From JAAZNF01 sp964561025 (GTDB taxonomy: Bacteria; Myxococcota; B64-G9): a stretch of 64,000 bases of DNA. A program made the translations under genes and the position numbers. The DNA lies in assembly GCA_964561025.1 (NCBI GenBank), contig CAZLNM010000011.1:1-64000 (forward strand), read 5' to 3'. Of the stretch, positions 1 to 8,404 are shown one piece after another. How positions within the stretch are numbered: the first letter of the stretch is position 1; the number at the start of each line of letters is the position of its first letter. The notes beneath the pieces were generated by a model that saw nothing but the letters and a program-made list of their open reading frames with translations, had not been told where the DNA came from and made no database searches.

Positions 1-1460
1 CCGACGAGGCGCAGTGGGCCGCGGCCACGCCCGTCACCGTAAACCTCAACCCACAGGCCCCGGGCCAGACCGAGACCTTCACCGCCCAGTGGTTGCCGCC
101 GCTCAACACCTATCATCTTTCGCTGCGGGCGGTGGACGAGCTGGGGAACCTGGGACCAATCCCGGCGGATGTAACGGTGGGGAATATGTGGAACCAGGTG
201 GTTTACGCCGGAACTGGTGGCAGCTTTGGCTTTAACTCTTGGAATATCGGCGACGTAAACAATGATGGATTCCATGATCTCGGTGTTTCTGCCTATGGCA
301 TCAATGGAAATTCCGGTGTTTTCTACGTATTCTACGGGGAGACGGATCTATCCAACTGGGCCAATTCAGCCACACCTCAGCAGTTGAGTCGTGGTACTAC
401 TACTGGTGAATACCTCGGATGGGATGCTTGCGCCGGAGACATCAATGGGGATGGGATTTCCGACCTCATCGTAAGCGGCCACGGATTCCAGTCCCGCCGC
501 GGGCGTGTATCCATCTACTTTGGCAGGGATCACCAGCCGCTCCCGGCACAACCGGATGTCGAGATCCGCGCGCCACTCGGACTCGTCACACGATTCGGCC
601 AGAGCGTTGAAGTTCTGGGAGATATTGACAACGACGGTATCGCGGATCTCTTCGTGGGAGCCCCAGTGTACGATGTCAACGGGCGCGGGTTCATCTTCTA
701 CGGCCGAAGCACCGCGGAATGGATTGCGCTGGCAAACGCAGACGATGGTGATGGGTTTAAGTACGCACCCACGGCGGCTGCCAATAAGGTGTTCCTGGGC
801 GAAGCAGCCAATGATTGGTTTGGTTACCGGACAGGGAACACAACGCTGGGAGATGTCAATGGTGATGGATATGCTGATTTCGCTATTGGCGCATCGACTG
901 TGAATAAAATGTATATCTATGATGGCGCCAATATTGCTTCATGGCCAGCAGGCGACATCCCGGCTCTTGATGCTGCCGAGACCGTGCTCAACTATGAGAC
1001 CTCATACTCAGATCCTAGTGGCTTCCGGGGTGGATTTGGTGTTGAAGGAAACGGCAGGTTCGATATCGATGGAGACGGACACAATGATCTCGTGGTTAGC
1101 ACGTCGCAGTTCAATAGATACTACCTGTTCAACTGGAACCAGGGTGCCATTGGCGCGCCTTACACGACAAGAGTCTCATGGCCTGAAGCCGTTCTCTTTG
1201 GATGGGATCTGGATGTGGGAGATGTCAACCTTGATGGACGACCCGATGTGATAGTCGGGACCAACTCGACGACCGCGCATCGTGCGATCATATTCCTGAA
1301 TCGCGGAGCAAGCCCCTGGTTTGATGTAAACGCGGATATTACTCTTCAGGGAGCTAACTATTTTGGTGTTTCCGTTGCTTTGGGGTATTTTGATTCCGAT
1401 AGCTTGCCAGATATCGCAATTGGTGCTTCTGGTGCAAACAGATTGTATGTTCTATATTAG
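1..1460 (+). CDS. FG-GAP (integrin-alpha-like) beta-propeller protein, 5' truncated
   Basis: The frame is open from the window edge, so the N-terminus lies outside. The first residues resemble the end of a fibronectin-III-like module (LRAVDELGNLGPI). After that come about seven FG-GAP repeats, each with a Ca-binding DxNxDGxxD core, for example GDVNNDGFHDL, GDINGDGISDL, GDIDNDGIADL, GDVNGDGYADF, FDIDGDGHNDL, GDVNLDGRPDV and a weaker last one (FDSDSLPDI). Seven units match one closed seven-bladed propeller. Such proteins are usually secreted and mediate surface or ligand binding. The stop lies 13 nt before the small peptide gene at 1474, so the two may share a transcript. GC content falls toward the 3' end. 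Confidence 0.85.
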   Translation, partial: DEAQWAAATPVTVNLNPQAPGQTETFTAQWLPPLNTYHLSLRAVDELGNLGPIPADVTVGNMWNQVVYAGTGGSFGFNSWNIGDVNNDGFHDLGVSAYGINGNSGVFYVFYGETDLSNWANSATPQQLSRGTTTGEYLGWDACAGDINGDGISDLIVSGHGFQSRRGRVSIYFGRDHQPLPAQPDVEIRAPLGLVTRFGQSVEVLGDIDNDGIADLFVGAPVYDVNGRGFIFYGRSTAEWIALANADDGDGFKYAPTAAANKVFLGEAANDWFGYRTGNTTLGDVNGDGYADFAIGASTVNKMYIYDGANIASWPAGDIPALDAAETVLNYETSYSDPSGFRGGFGVEGNGRFDIDGDGHNDLVVSTSQFNRYYLFNWNQGAIGAPYTTRVSWPEAVLFGWDLDVGDVNLDGRPDVIVGTNSTTAHRAIIFLNRGASPWFDVNADITLQGANYFGVSVALGYFDSDSLPDIAIGASGANRLYVLY

Positions 1461-1473
1461 CCTGGAGGTTGCA

Positions 1474-1629
1474 ATGAGCGAGAAGCGGAAGCCAAAAAAT
1501 GTTAAGCACTATAAGAAACCAATCGTCAGATCAACAGTAGTGACCTTCAGAAGCACATGTGGCAATTCAGGAACTGAAGCAACTGAGCCTAGTGGATTTG
1601 GTCCATACAGACGCCCACCCAGGCGCTAG
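1474..1629 (+). CDS. 51-aa basic peptide, candidate RiPP precursor
   Basis: A short ORF with a strong ribosome site (GGAGG at 1464-1468, 5 nt before ATG). The product starts MSEKRKPKN, has YKKP at residues 13-16 followed by a beta-strand-like IVRSTVV, one cysteine (C29), a Ser/Thr/Gly-rich core, and ends in GFGPYRRPPRR. A YxKP motif near the N-terminus of a small peptide beside a radical SAM gene is a pattern I associate with leader regions of ribosomally made, modified peptides; that is an inference from family knowledge. The C-terminal half (residues 20-45) offers nine Ser/Thr, one Cys and two aromatic residues as possible modification sites. It is followed by a kinase-like gene and a radical SAM gene on the same strand. 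It could instead be a non-precursor small protein. Confidence 0.6.
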   Translation: MSEKRKPKNVKHYKKPIVRSTVVTFRSTCGNSGTEATEPSGFGPYRRPPRR

Positions 1630-1651
1630 ACGATAATTTTTCTATTGCCAC

Positions 1652-2389
1652 TTGGCCGACCTGTTTCGAATACGATGTTGCGATCTAGATTTTGAATTTT
1701 CGGTTCCGCGAAAATTCTCTTTGCATTTTGTAAAACTTTGTTGCCACTTCTTTCAAGAATCAAATAAAAAACCTGATTTTTCCGTGGTCATCACACAAGA
1801 AAAAGGATCGTCCTTATTAAACCCCCCATATTTTTTCAAATCGCGTGGTGTTCAAGTCTCATGCCCGAGCCCGTCGTTGCGGCATCTCTCGAGTGCGGTC
1901 AGTTCTTCTGTGGCTGCCGCGCTTTCCGCCAGGAAGGGTTTTGCGGTCCACGGCTGTCTTCTTGAGAGTCAGGGTAAATCAATCCTGTTCGTGGGGCCCT
2001 CCGGCGCCGGAAAGTCCACCATCGCTAAGAATTCAATAGGCGCTACGGTCGTATCTGATGAAATGTGCGCGGTAAGAAGACAAGACGGATGTTGGTATGC
2101 TTATGGTCTTCCATTTCTAAATAGGAACCATATTGTATCGCCTCCCATAAAAACGCAGTTGATAAATACATATGCAATTCACAAAGGAGCAACAAAAAAA
2201 ATTATATCAACGTTGTCTAAAAGAGATATACAATACCTGATCAGCGAATTCATTGTGCCATGTGGGTTTGAGGGCCCCGGATCCTCTGTCTATGAGACGA
2301 TGTTTTCTTTCATCGGGGAGATACAGCCATCACGACTAATTTTTAATAAATATTTCAATGCCTCGTCCTTATTTCAGGAGATTTTATGA
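1652..2389 (+). CDS. HPr-kinase-like (HprK-related) P-loop kinase
   Basis: 245 aa. Residues 98-140 carry the HprK-type core: a His shortly upstream (FAVHG, H100), Walker A GPSGAGKS at 115-122, and a VVSDE segment at 133-137 where HprK has VADD. True HprK phosphorylates the carrier HPr, but no HPr gene is near, and HprK-like kinases are known accessory enzymes in peptide natural-product clusters, where some phosphorylate the precursor. The first ~95 residues match nothing I recognise. The start is a TTG at 1652; a stop lies in frame at 1634 and no good ribosome site is visible, so the start is tentative. The stop overlaps the radical SAM start (ATGA), implying translational coupling. The gene is clearly AT-rich compared with the rest of the window. 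Confidence 0.75.
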   Translation: MADLFRIRCCDLDFEFSVPRKFSLHFVKLCCHFFQESNKKPDFSVVITQEKGSSLLNPPYFFKSRGVQVSCPSPSLRHLSSAVSSSVAAALSARKGFAVHGCLLESQGKSILFVGPSGAGKSTIAKNSIGATVVSDEMCAVRRQDGCWYAYGLPFLNRNHIVSPPIKTQLINTYAIHKGATKKIISTLSKRDIQYLISEFIVPCGFEGPGSSVYETMFSFIGEIQPSRLIFNKYFNASSLFQEIL

Positions 2390-3435
2390 TAGTACCAGCA
2401 AGAGGGCTTTCGCTCAATTACTTTGCCATTGAGATGATGCCTAGTTTAAGGTGTAATGCTAACTGTTCCCATTGCTTATTCTCTCCCGAACAAAGAAGCG
2501 CGGGAAGATTCGACAAGAATTTATTTATGAAAGTATTTCGTTCTTTTTTAAGCGTTCATCGTGTCGGATTTACAGGAGGAGAGCCATTTTATGATTTAGA
2601 CATATTGTTTTCTTTGGCCAAGAGGGCAAACAGAAAGCATAAAATATTCACAATTGTGACAAATGGGTTATGGACAAAGAGCTGTGATGCAGAGAAATTA
2701 CTTCGAGAGCTGAAATCGCTTGGACTTTCGGGTCTTGCAGTGAGCTATGACTATTATCATCACCCAAGGATTGAAAAGCGCGAGCTCTTTGCTCTTCTTG
2801 ATACAGCTGCGCAACTTGGAATACGAATCAATGTGAAATGCTGTGGAAGAAGAATGAGAGAGTTCGTCCTGGAAATCAAGCGCAGATACAAAAGGAAGAA
2901 TATTCCTATTCTTGTTGAGTGGTTTTCATTGGACAGGTCGGCCTCTTGGCGGTCGCGAAAAACGGATTCGACAAAGAGAGGGTCATCAAATAGTTGCAAT
3001 CAATTGGGGAGACCCTTGTTGTTTTATGATGGGACTATATATGCTTGTTGTAGTGTAGAGACGTTGCGAATGGACAACGATTGGCTCATACGCGGAAATG
3101 CGAAGAAAAGACCTCTTGCCGATATCCTTCGCGAATCAGAACGAGACTTTCGTCTAATTGCTATTGCAGCCCTTGGCCCTGCAGGACTCGCCAGACTTGC
3201 TGGTGCCAGATACGACATCAACAGGACTGGTTGTGAAAATTGTGTAAGAATCCTCAACGATTACGAAAGCAGAAAGAAGATAGAAAACAAGTTGAAAACA
3301 GATAGAGAACTCAGAAAAAAAATAGTTGGAAGGTTTATGTTATTGCGTATGAAGCTCGATAGAGTATACAAAGATCAAAACAAACAATGGAGAGCCTACG
3401 AGAGAAGGCTGCGTGCATGTTCTGCATCTGGATAG
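2386..3435 (+). CDS. Radical SAM protein with C-terminal auxiliary cysteines
   Basis: 349 aa. The [4Fe-4S]-AdoMet motif CNANCSHC gives C23, C27 and C30; GGEP at 64-67 is the usual SAM-binding motif. Later cysteines C204, C221, C222, C283 and C286 (NSCNQLG, YACCSVE, GCENC) suggest an auxiliary cluster of the SPASM/twitch kind, as found in RiPP maturases. Good ribosome site (AGGAG at 2376-2380). The ATG overlaps the kinase stop, and the 3' end overlaps the next gene by 23 nt, so the genes form one operon. The likely role is modification of the peptide encoded at 1474; no RRE/PqqD gene is visible nearby. The gene is AT-rich, with codon use unlike the housekeeping genes further on. Confidence 0.85.
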   Translation: MIVPARGLSLNYFAIEMMPSLRCNANCSHCLFSPEQRSAGRFDKNLFMKVFRSFLSVHRVGFTGGEPFYDLDILFSLAKRANRKHKIFTIVTNGLWTKSCDAEKLLRELKSLGLSGLAVSYDYYHHPRIEKRELFALLDTAAQLGIRINVKCCGRRMREFVLEIKRRYKRKNIPILVEWFSLDRSASWRSRKTDSTKRGSSNSCNQLGRPLLFYDGTIYACCSVETLRMDNDWLIRGNAKKRPLADILRESERDFRLIAIAALGPAGLARLAGARYDINRTGCENCVRILNDYESRKKIENKLKTDRELRKKIVGRFMLLRMKLDRVYKDQNKQWRAYERRLRACSASG

Positions 3436-4315
3436 AATAAAACAGGAAAAGTTTTTGAAAAGATTTGTGGCATTTGGCCAAAGCATGTCCCCCATCCTCC
3501 GCTCCAGCGACCGGCTGGTTTCTGAACCATTCGTTGGATTGCCCGCGGTCGGCTGGATCGTCACCATCGTTTGCGCCGGTCGCCACCTCACCCACCGGGT
3601 GGTGAAGGTCGAGGGCGAGAAGTTCTGGACGCGGGGGGACGCAAGTCTCGAGATGGAGGGGCCGTTCTCTTTGCACGAGGCGCTGGGCCGCGTAGTGGGG
3701 TTCTGGCGCGACGGGAAATACCACCGGCTCGATCGCAGGATAGACGATCTCGTGGGGCTGGCCTCGAACCACGCGCAAAACCGCCTGCGAAAGTTCCTGC
3801 GCCGCCTGCCGCGCGTAAAGCGCGCCATAACCGACAAGGATCTCGGCGCGCCGCCGCTCTCCACGCTCGCGACCCGGCTGCTCCGGCTCGCCGCGGGAAG
3901 GATAGAGGTCGCGAGCCAGGCGCTCTCGGCCGCGAAAGAACCCGCGGGCGAGGCGTCCGGCGAATCCTGGGTCTTCGTCGCCCGCTCCCGGCTCGGGCGG
4001 ATGGGCGAGGTGATCCTTGCGCGCATCGTCGCCACCGAACCGGTCACGGGGTACGTCTCGGGGCTTTCGGTGACCGCGCTCTTTCGCCGGCTCGGTGTCG
4101 GCCGAGCGCTGCTCGGCGCGCTCGAAGGCAAGGCTCGCGCCGAGGGCATCGGCCGCCTCGGCGCCCTGGTCCGAAAGGAAAACGCACCTTCCCGGGCGTT
4201 GTTCGAATCGCAAGGGTACCGGCTCGTCCCGCCCGAGGAGATCGCGCGGCGCAAAGATCTTTTGCCGCTGCCCGCCGAGATGGAGCTGTTTGAAAAGCTC
4301 ACCTCACCCCCATAA
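3413..4315 (+). CDS. S24/S26 signal-peptidase-like domain fused to a GNAT acetyltransferase
   Basis: 300 aa from a GTG start that overlaps the radical SAM gene. Residues ~18-100 have the signal-peptidase fold signature: FGQSMSPIL with candidate nucleophile S24, then THRVVKVEG with H61, and TRGDASLE with D76. A His in the second motif, rather than Lys, is the ER/archaeal-type arrangement. Residues ~185-300 form a GNAT domain with the acetyl-CoA loop RRLGVGRALL (225-234) and RALFESQGY (261-269). Fusing a leader-cleaving protease to an acetyltransferase would suit peptide maturation (cleave, then acetylate), but this is inference. Base composition jumps from AT-rich to typical genomic GC within the first ~60 nt of the gene. 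Confidence 0.75.
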   Translation: MHVLHLDRIKQEKFLKRFVAFGQSMSPILRSSDRLVSEPFVGLPAVGWIVTIVCAGRHLTHRVVKVEGEKFWTRGDASLEMEGPFSLHEALGRVVGFWRDGKYHRLDRRIDDLVGLASNHAQNRLRKFLRRLPRVKRAITDKDLGAPPLSTLATRLLRLAAGRIEVASQALSAAKEPAGEASGESWVFVARSRLGRMGEVILARIVATEPVTGYVSGLSVTALFRRLGVGRALLGALEGKARAEGIGRLGALVRKENAPSRALFESQGYRLVPPEEIARRKDLLPLPAEMELFEKLTSPP

Positions 4316-4329
4316 AGACCCCCGAATTT

Positions 4330-4377
4330 TCCCGTCCCCTCCTCTCCGCAGCGGAGAGGGGGGCTAGGGGGGTGAGG
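4330..4377. repeat. REP-like intergenic palindrome
   Basis: A perfect palindrome, CCTCTCCGC-a-GCGGAGAGG (4341-4359), flanked by C-rich and G-rich runs ending in GGGGGGTGAGG. It lies just after the GNAT-fusion gene. The bottom strand reads as the CCTCACCCCCCTAGCCCCCCTCTCC type of dispersed palindrome seen in many bacterial genomes. It could also act as a terminator, though no T-run follows. Confidence 0.6.
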
Positions 4378-4440
4378 TAAATCGACGGGCTGATTTTCCT
4401 GCCGATTGATTTTCCCGGCCAGAATGGCGAGGATGCGGAC

Positions 4441-6198
4441 ATGAAGAATTTTCGGCGGCGAACGGTCGGCAGGTTGTGTCTTGCGGCGGTCTGCACGCTC
4501 CTTTTTAGCTGCGGGGGCGGGTCGGGAGAATGGAAGATCCTCCTCGACCCGGACGAGGCGCTGCTGCGCGCCGACCTCCCGCCGCCCGCGGAGCGCGCCG
4601 CGCAACCCCTCACCGCCGCCGATCGTGTGCGCCGCCGGCTCCCCGCCCGCTTCGATCTCGGCGCCTTCCTCTCGCAAGAGCGGGCAGAGAACCCCGGCGC
4701 GCCCGCGCTGCCCCCGCCGCAGTTCCCCTCGACCATCGTCGAGCTTACGCTGGATCCGGCAGCACGCACACTCGAGGGATTCGCCACCATCGCCGTGACG
4801 GCCTCCGGCGCCGAGCTTTCGTCGCTGTCGTTCAACCTCTCGGCGTCCGCCATCGACGCCGTCGAGGCGCAGGACCCCGCCGCGACCTTCAGCTACACCG
4901 GCGAGGTCCTCACCGTGACGCCGGCGACACCCATCCCGGCGGGCGGCGCCTGGAGCGTGAGCGTGCGCTGGCGCGACCGCGACGTCGAGCGCGAGGTGGA
5001 CTTCACCCCCGAGGGCGGCGGGGTCGTGCTCGCGAACTACCTGGGCAACCCATCCACCTTCTTCACCTACGGTTATTACTTCTGGCCGCGGCCGCGCGGC
5101 GTGGCGGTGTTCCAGAACGTCGAGTTCCGCGTGCGCCACCCGCAGGATCTCGAACTCGTCATGAGCGGCGACTTCGTGTCGCGCGAGACGAACGCCGGCA
5201 CGGCCACCACCACCTGGCGCATTCAGAAGCCCGTGCGCTGGAACGCGGTGCTGGCGCTCGCCTCCTACCAGTCGGCCCAGACCCAGTGCGGCGGCTCCAC
5301 CTTGCGCATCGCCGCCATGCCCGGGGTGAGCATCGATGGCTTCCCCATCGCGCCAGGCACCTACTCGCCCATCCACAAGAAGCTTTGCGACGAGTACGTC
5401 CTTCGCTTCGGCGAGCCGGTGTTCTCGAGCATCGTGGTCGCGGGCGTGGACGAGCGTTTCAGCTCGGGCTACTCGACGCCGGGGCTCATCCTGGTCCCCA
5501 ACTACACCTTCGATGACGACGGCACGGGGTCTTTTTCTGAGCGGGACTTCTTTTTGGGCCACGAGCTTTCGCACCAGTGGTGGGGAAACGACGTCTTCTA
5601 CGGGGCCCAACGCGACATCTGGCTCATCGAGGGCATGGCCGACTACGTGACCATGCAGGCGCTCGGCGCGCTCTACGATGCAGAGGCCATCCGCAACCTT
5701 TGGCGCTGGGAGGTGCGGCCGCTCCTCGACTGGTGGAAAGCCGGCGGCGCGGATCATCCGCTAGTCCCGCCCGCTCCGATCGACATGGAACCGCGCATCT
5801 ATTACGTCAAGGGCGCCTGGGTGCTCAAGATGCTGGAGGGCGTCATCGGCGAACAAGCCATGCGCTCGCTGCTTCACACAGTCCGCGAGGGCCACCCCTT
5901 CGCCGCCGTCACCACCGAGGAGTTCATGACCGCCGCGCAGGCGGCGGCGGGGAGCGACCTCGGCTGGTTCTTCGACCAGTGGGCGTTCGGGACCGGCTGG
6001 CTCGACCTCGCCGAGGCGCACGTGGTCGAGAACGGTCGCGCCACGGTCACGGTGACGCAGAAGAAGAGCTTCGCCAGCGAGCCGGTGCGCTATTTTCGGA
6101 CGCCGCTCCTCATCCGGGCCGAGAAGGAAGGCTCGTCCGCCGAGAAGACCTTCACCCTGGACCAGGCGAGCCAGGACCTCGTCCTCGATCTTCCGTGA
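4441..6198 (+). CDS. M1-like gluzincin metallopeptidase lipoprotein
   Basis: 585 aa. The N-terminus is a lipoprotein signal (LLFSC), so it is predicted to be membrane-anchored in the envelope. Residues ~95-200 resemble the M1 N-terminal beta-saddle. The zinc site is intact: HELSH at 374-378 and, 18 residues on, E397 in WLIEGMADY, the HEXXH-x18-E spacing of M1 enzymes. The M1 exopeptidase motif GXMEN is not present; the corresponding place reads YSTPGLILVPN, so classic aminopeptidase specificity should not be assumed. The C-terminal part (YVKGAWVLKMLEGVIGE and onwards) fits the M1 helical region. The gene stands alone on the plus strand between a REP-like palindrome and hairpin repeat A. Confidence 0.85.
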   Translation: MKNFRRRTVGRLCLAAVCTLLFSCGGGSGEWKILLDPDEALLRADLPPPAERAAQPLTAADRVRRRLPARFDLGAFLSQERAENPGAPALPPPQFPSTIVELTLDPAARTLEGFATIAVTASGAELSSLSFNLSASAIDAVEAQDPAATFSYTGEVLTVTPATPIPAGGAWSVSVRWRDRDVEREVDFTPEGGGVVLANYLGNPSTFFTYGYYFWPRPRGVAVFQNVEFRVRHPQDLELVMSGDFVSRETNAGTATTTWRIQKPVRWNAVLALASYQSAQTQCGGSTLRIAAMPGVSIDGFPIAPGTYSPIHKKLCDEYVLRFGEPVFSSIVVAGVDERFSSGYSTPGLILVPNYTFDDDGTGSFSERDFFLGHELSHQWWGNDVFYGAQRDIWLIEGMADYVTMQALGALYDAEAIRNLWRWEVRPLLDWWKAGGADHPLVPPAPIDMEPRIYYVKGAWVLKMLEGVIGEQAMRSLLHTVREGHPFAAVTTEEFMTAAQAAAGSDLGWFFDQWAFGTGWLDLAEAHVVENGRATVTVTQKKSFASEPVRYFRTPLLIRAEKEGSSAEKTFTLDQASQDLVLDLP

Positions 6199-6227
6199 AG
6201 TGACGAGAACCTGGCGCGAACAAGATT

Positions 6228-6269
6228 GCGTTTGGCCGCGCTTGCTCTTTCGGCATCGCGGCCAAACGC
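6228..6269 (+). repeat. Variable-arm hairpin repeat, copy A (perfect arms)
   Basis: Arms GCGTTTGGCCGCG / CGCGGCCAAACGC (13 of 13 paired) around the 16-nt loop CTTGCTCTTTCGGCAT. It lies between the M1-like gene and the outer-membrane protein gene. It is one of about ten clear copies in this window, here oriented with the GCTC side of the loop on the plus strand. Confidence 0.8.
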
Positions 6270-6348
6270 GCAAGCGATATGGAAACTATGGACGCGGGCG
6301 GCCGATCGGTGGTATCCCGCGCCTGAAACCCTAGCTTGCGAGGTGCCC

Positions 6349-8304
6349 ATGAAACCCGGGTTTCTGGCCGCGCTGCTCTGGCTCGCGCCGCTCGCCGCGC
6401 AGGCGGACTCCTCCAACTTCGACCTGGGCGGCCGCATCTACACCAAGTGGCTGTACCGCAACAACACCTCCCAGGGCGTGCTCAACTACGGCAACCCCTT
6501 CTGGTCGGAGAACCTCTCCGGCGACAACGGGGTGGGCTCGGAGTTCGAGCTGACCATCAAGGGCCGTGTCTCGGAGACGGTGAGCGCCGGGGTGCGGGTG
6601 CAGAGCCGCTTCGGCTCCACCTGGCACGACTTCTGGGAGAACGGCAACCTGCGCTGGACCACGCCCAACACCTCGGGCGAGAGCCTGGGCATGGACCACG
6701 CCGAGTACATGAAGCTGCGCGGCTACTGGGTGAAGTTGGAAAGACCCCTGCCCGGGGTCGGCTACTTCCAGGTGGGCTCCTCCGATCTCGGCATGTTCAA
6801 CGCCTGGACGGTCGGCAAGATCCGCTACATCGACCGTGACAACGCCAAGGGCATCTTCGCCCACGGCGAGCCGGTGGAGGATCTCTTGCGCTACGACCTC
6901 GGCATCATCGCGCTGCCCAAGCTGTGGGTGGGCCCCAACTGGTCCACCGGCATCGGCGAGAACACCTACGCCGGGGCCCGGGTGGTGGATCCCTTCTGGA
7001 GCCAGGACTGGGCCTACGCGCTGAAGGTCCAGAGCGACCCGGCCGACTGGCTGAAGCTCGAGCTGTGCGCCATGCTCAGCCTCGACTTCGAGGCCGATCT
7101 CGCCGACCCCGACGCCAAGGGGACCGAGAACCCCGCCGACGCCGCCTACTGCCGCGAGCACCCCGAGGACGCCGCCCGCTGCCCGGACCACAACGTGGAC
7201 CTCGCCAGCCGCTACAAGAACGCGGTGGTGACGCTGGCCGCCACCCTCGATCCGACCGACGACCTCTCCATCCAGGGCCTGTTCGGCTGGAGCGGGAGCT
7301 TCATCAACGAGAAGTACGCGGTGAACGGGGTGGCGCTCAACCAGGGCATGTTCCCCATGGTGTACGGCAACGTGGCCGACGTGGCCGGGACGCTGCGGGT
7401 GAACTACCTCGACGCCTTCGGGGTGTCGGAGTTCAACCTCAAGGCCGAGGGCTTCTACATCGGCGAGCACTGGACCTCGACCTTCGGCGCGCGGCGCGAG
7501 GACGACGTGCTGCTCACCGACGGCTTCATCGAGGGCGGGCAGCTCCCCAGCCTGAACCTGGCCAACGAGTTCCTCGACTTCGACGAGGCCTTCGTGGAGA
7601 GCTGTATCGGCTGGATGGGCGGCACGCTGGTCGGCGAGCTTTCCCTGGGCGCGCTCAACCTGAAGCTCGAGGCGACGTTCATCGGCTACAACACCAACGG
7701 CCAGCACCGGCGGGTGTTCTCCTGCGACAACTGCCAGGGCGAGCCGGTGTACCCCACCTTCCTGTACTCCGAGGGGTACACCGACGTGGACCTGTACGAC
7801 TACGCGAACCCCAAGAACGTGGACCGCGGCCGCGACCCGCGCTCGGTGTTCAAGGAGGACCAGGACCGCTTCTCGGCCATCTTCGCGCTGTGGGCCACGC
7901 TCAACCTGGACGTGGGCCGGGGGCTGGAGATCGGCGCCAAGGTGAAACAGATCATCGACCGCGACAAGCGGCGCGAGACCACCGACAGCGACGACTACAG
8001 CGGCAACATCACCATCGCGCGGCTCACCTTCACCTATCCCTTCAGCGACTCCATCAAGGTGACGCTGGGCGGGCAGTTCGACTGGTGGGACGAACAGAAC
8101 CGCGACGGAAGCCCGGCCCAGGGCTACGCCTGGTACCAGACCACCAAGGTCAAGCCCTTCTTGCTCATCAACTTCACCTACGGCGGGGCCACGCTGCGCT
8201 ACCTCATCGAGTACCTCTACAAGGACCAGTGGCGGGGCGAGCGCGATCCCGAGCAGTACTGGTCGGTGATCCGCAGCAAGGCCACCTTGGAAGTGGCCTG
8301 GTAG
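6349..8304 (+). CDS. Large outer-membrane beta-barrel protein
   Basis: 651 aa. The start is set at the ATG before a clear signal peptide (MKPGFLAALLWLAPLAAQA); an in-frame extension upstream would run through a hairpin repeat and is not credible. The mature protein alternates short amphipathic strands rich in aromatic residues with Gly/Asp/Asn turns, and ends in an aromatic residue (EVAW), as outer-membrane barrels recognised by the BAM complex do. One loop holds two close cysteines (FSCDNCQG). The substrate cannot be told from sequence. The next start codon follows after 10 nt, so it probably shares a transcript with the lipoprotein gene that contains the assembly gap. Confidence 0.75.
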   Translation: MKPGFLAALLWLAPLAAQADSSNFDLGGRIYTKWLYRNNTSQGVLNYGNPFWSENLSGDNGVGSEFELTIKGRVSETVSAGVRVQSRFGSTWHDFWENGNLRWTTPNTSGESLGMDHAEYMKLRGYWVKLERPLPGVGYFQVGSSDLGMFNAWTVGKIRYIDRDNAKGIFAHGEPVEDLLRYDLGIIALPKLWVGPNWSTGIGENTYAGARVVDPFWSQDWAYALKVQSDPADWLKLELCAMLSLDFEADLADPDAKGTENPADAAYCREHPEDAARCPDHNVDLASRYKNAVVTLAATLDPTDDLSIQGLFGWSGSFINEKYAVNGVALNQGMFPMVYGNVADVAGTLRVNYLDAFGVSEFNLKAEGFYIGEHWTSTFGARREDDVLLTDGFIEGGQLPSLNLANEFLDFDEAFVESCIGWMGGTLVGELSLGALNLKLEATFIGYNTNGQHRRVFSCDNCQGEPVYPTFLYSEGYTDVDLYDYANPKNVDRGRDPRSVFKEDQDRFSAIFALWATLNLDVGRGLEIGAKVKQIIDRDKRRETTDSDDYSGNITIARLTFTYPFSDSIKVTLGGQFDWWDEQNRDGSPAQGYAWYQTTKVKPFLLINFTYGGATLRYLIEYLYKDQWRGERDPEQYWSVIRSKATLEVAW

Positions 8305-8404
8305 GAGGCGCGCCATGAGATCGAAGAAAAATCTCTTACGCGGTTGCTGGGAGTTCGCGCCGCACTGGCTGTACTTTGGCGGCCGCGTAGCCGACCGGGG
8401 GCCC

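Noticed and set aside
3335..5757. Long minus-strand frame running across the GNAT-fusion and M1-like genes
   Set aside because: It crosses the REP-like palindrome and two genes with clear plus-strand domains; the product has no recognisable motif.
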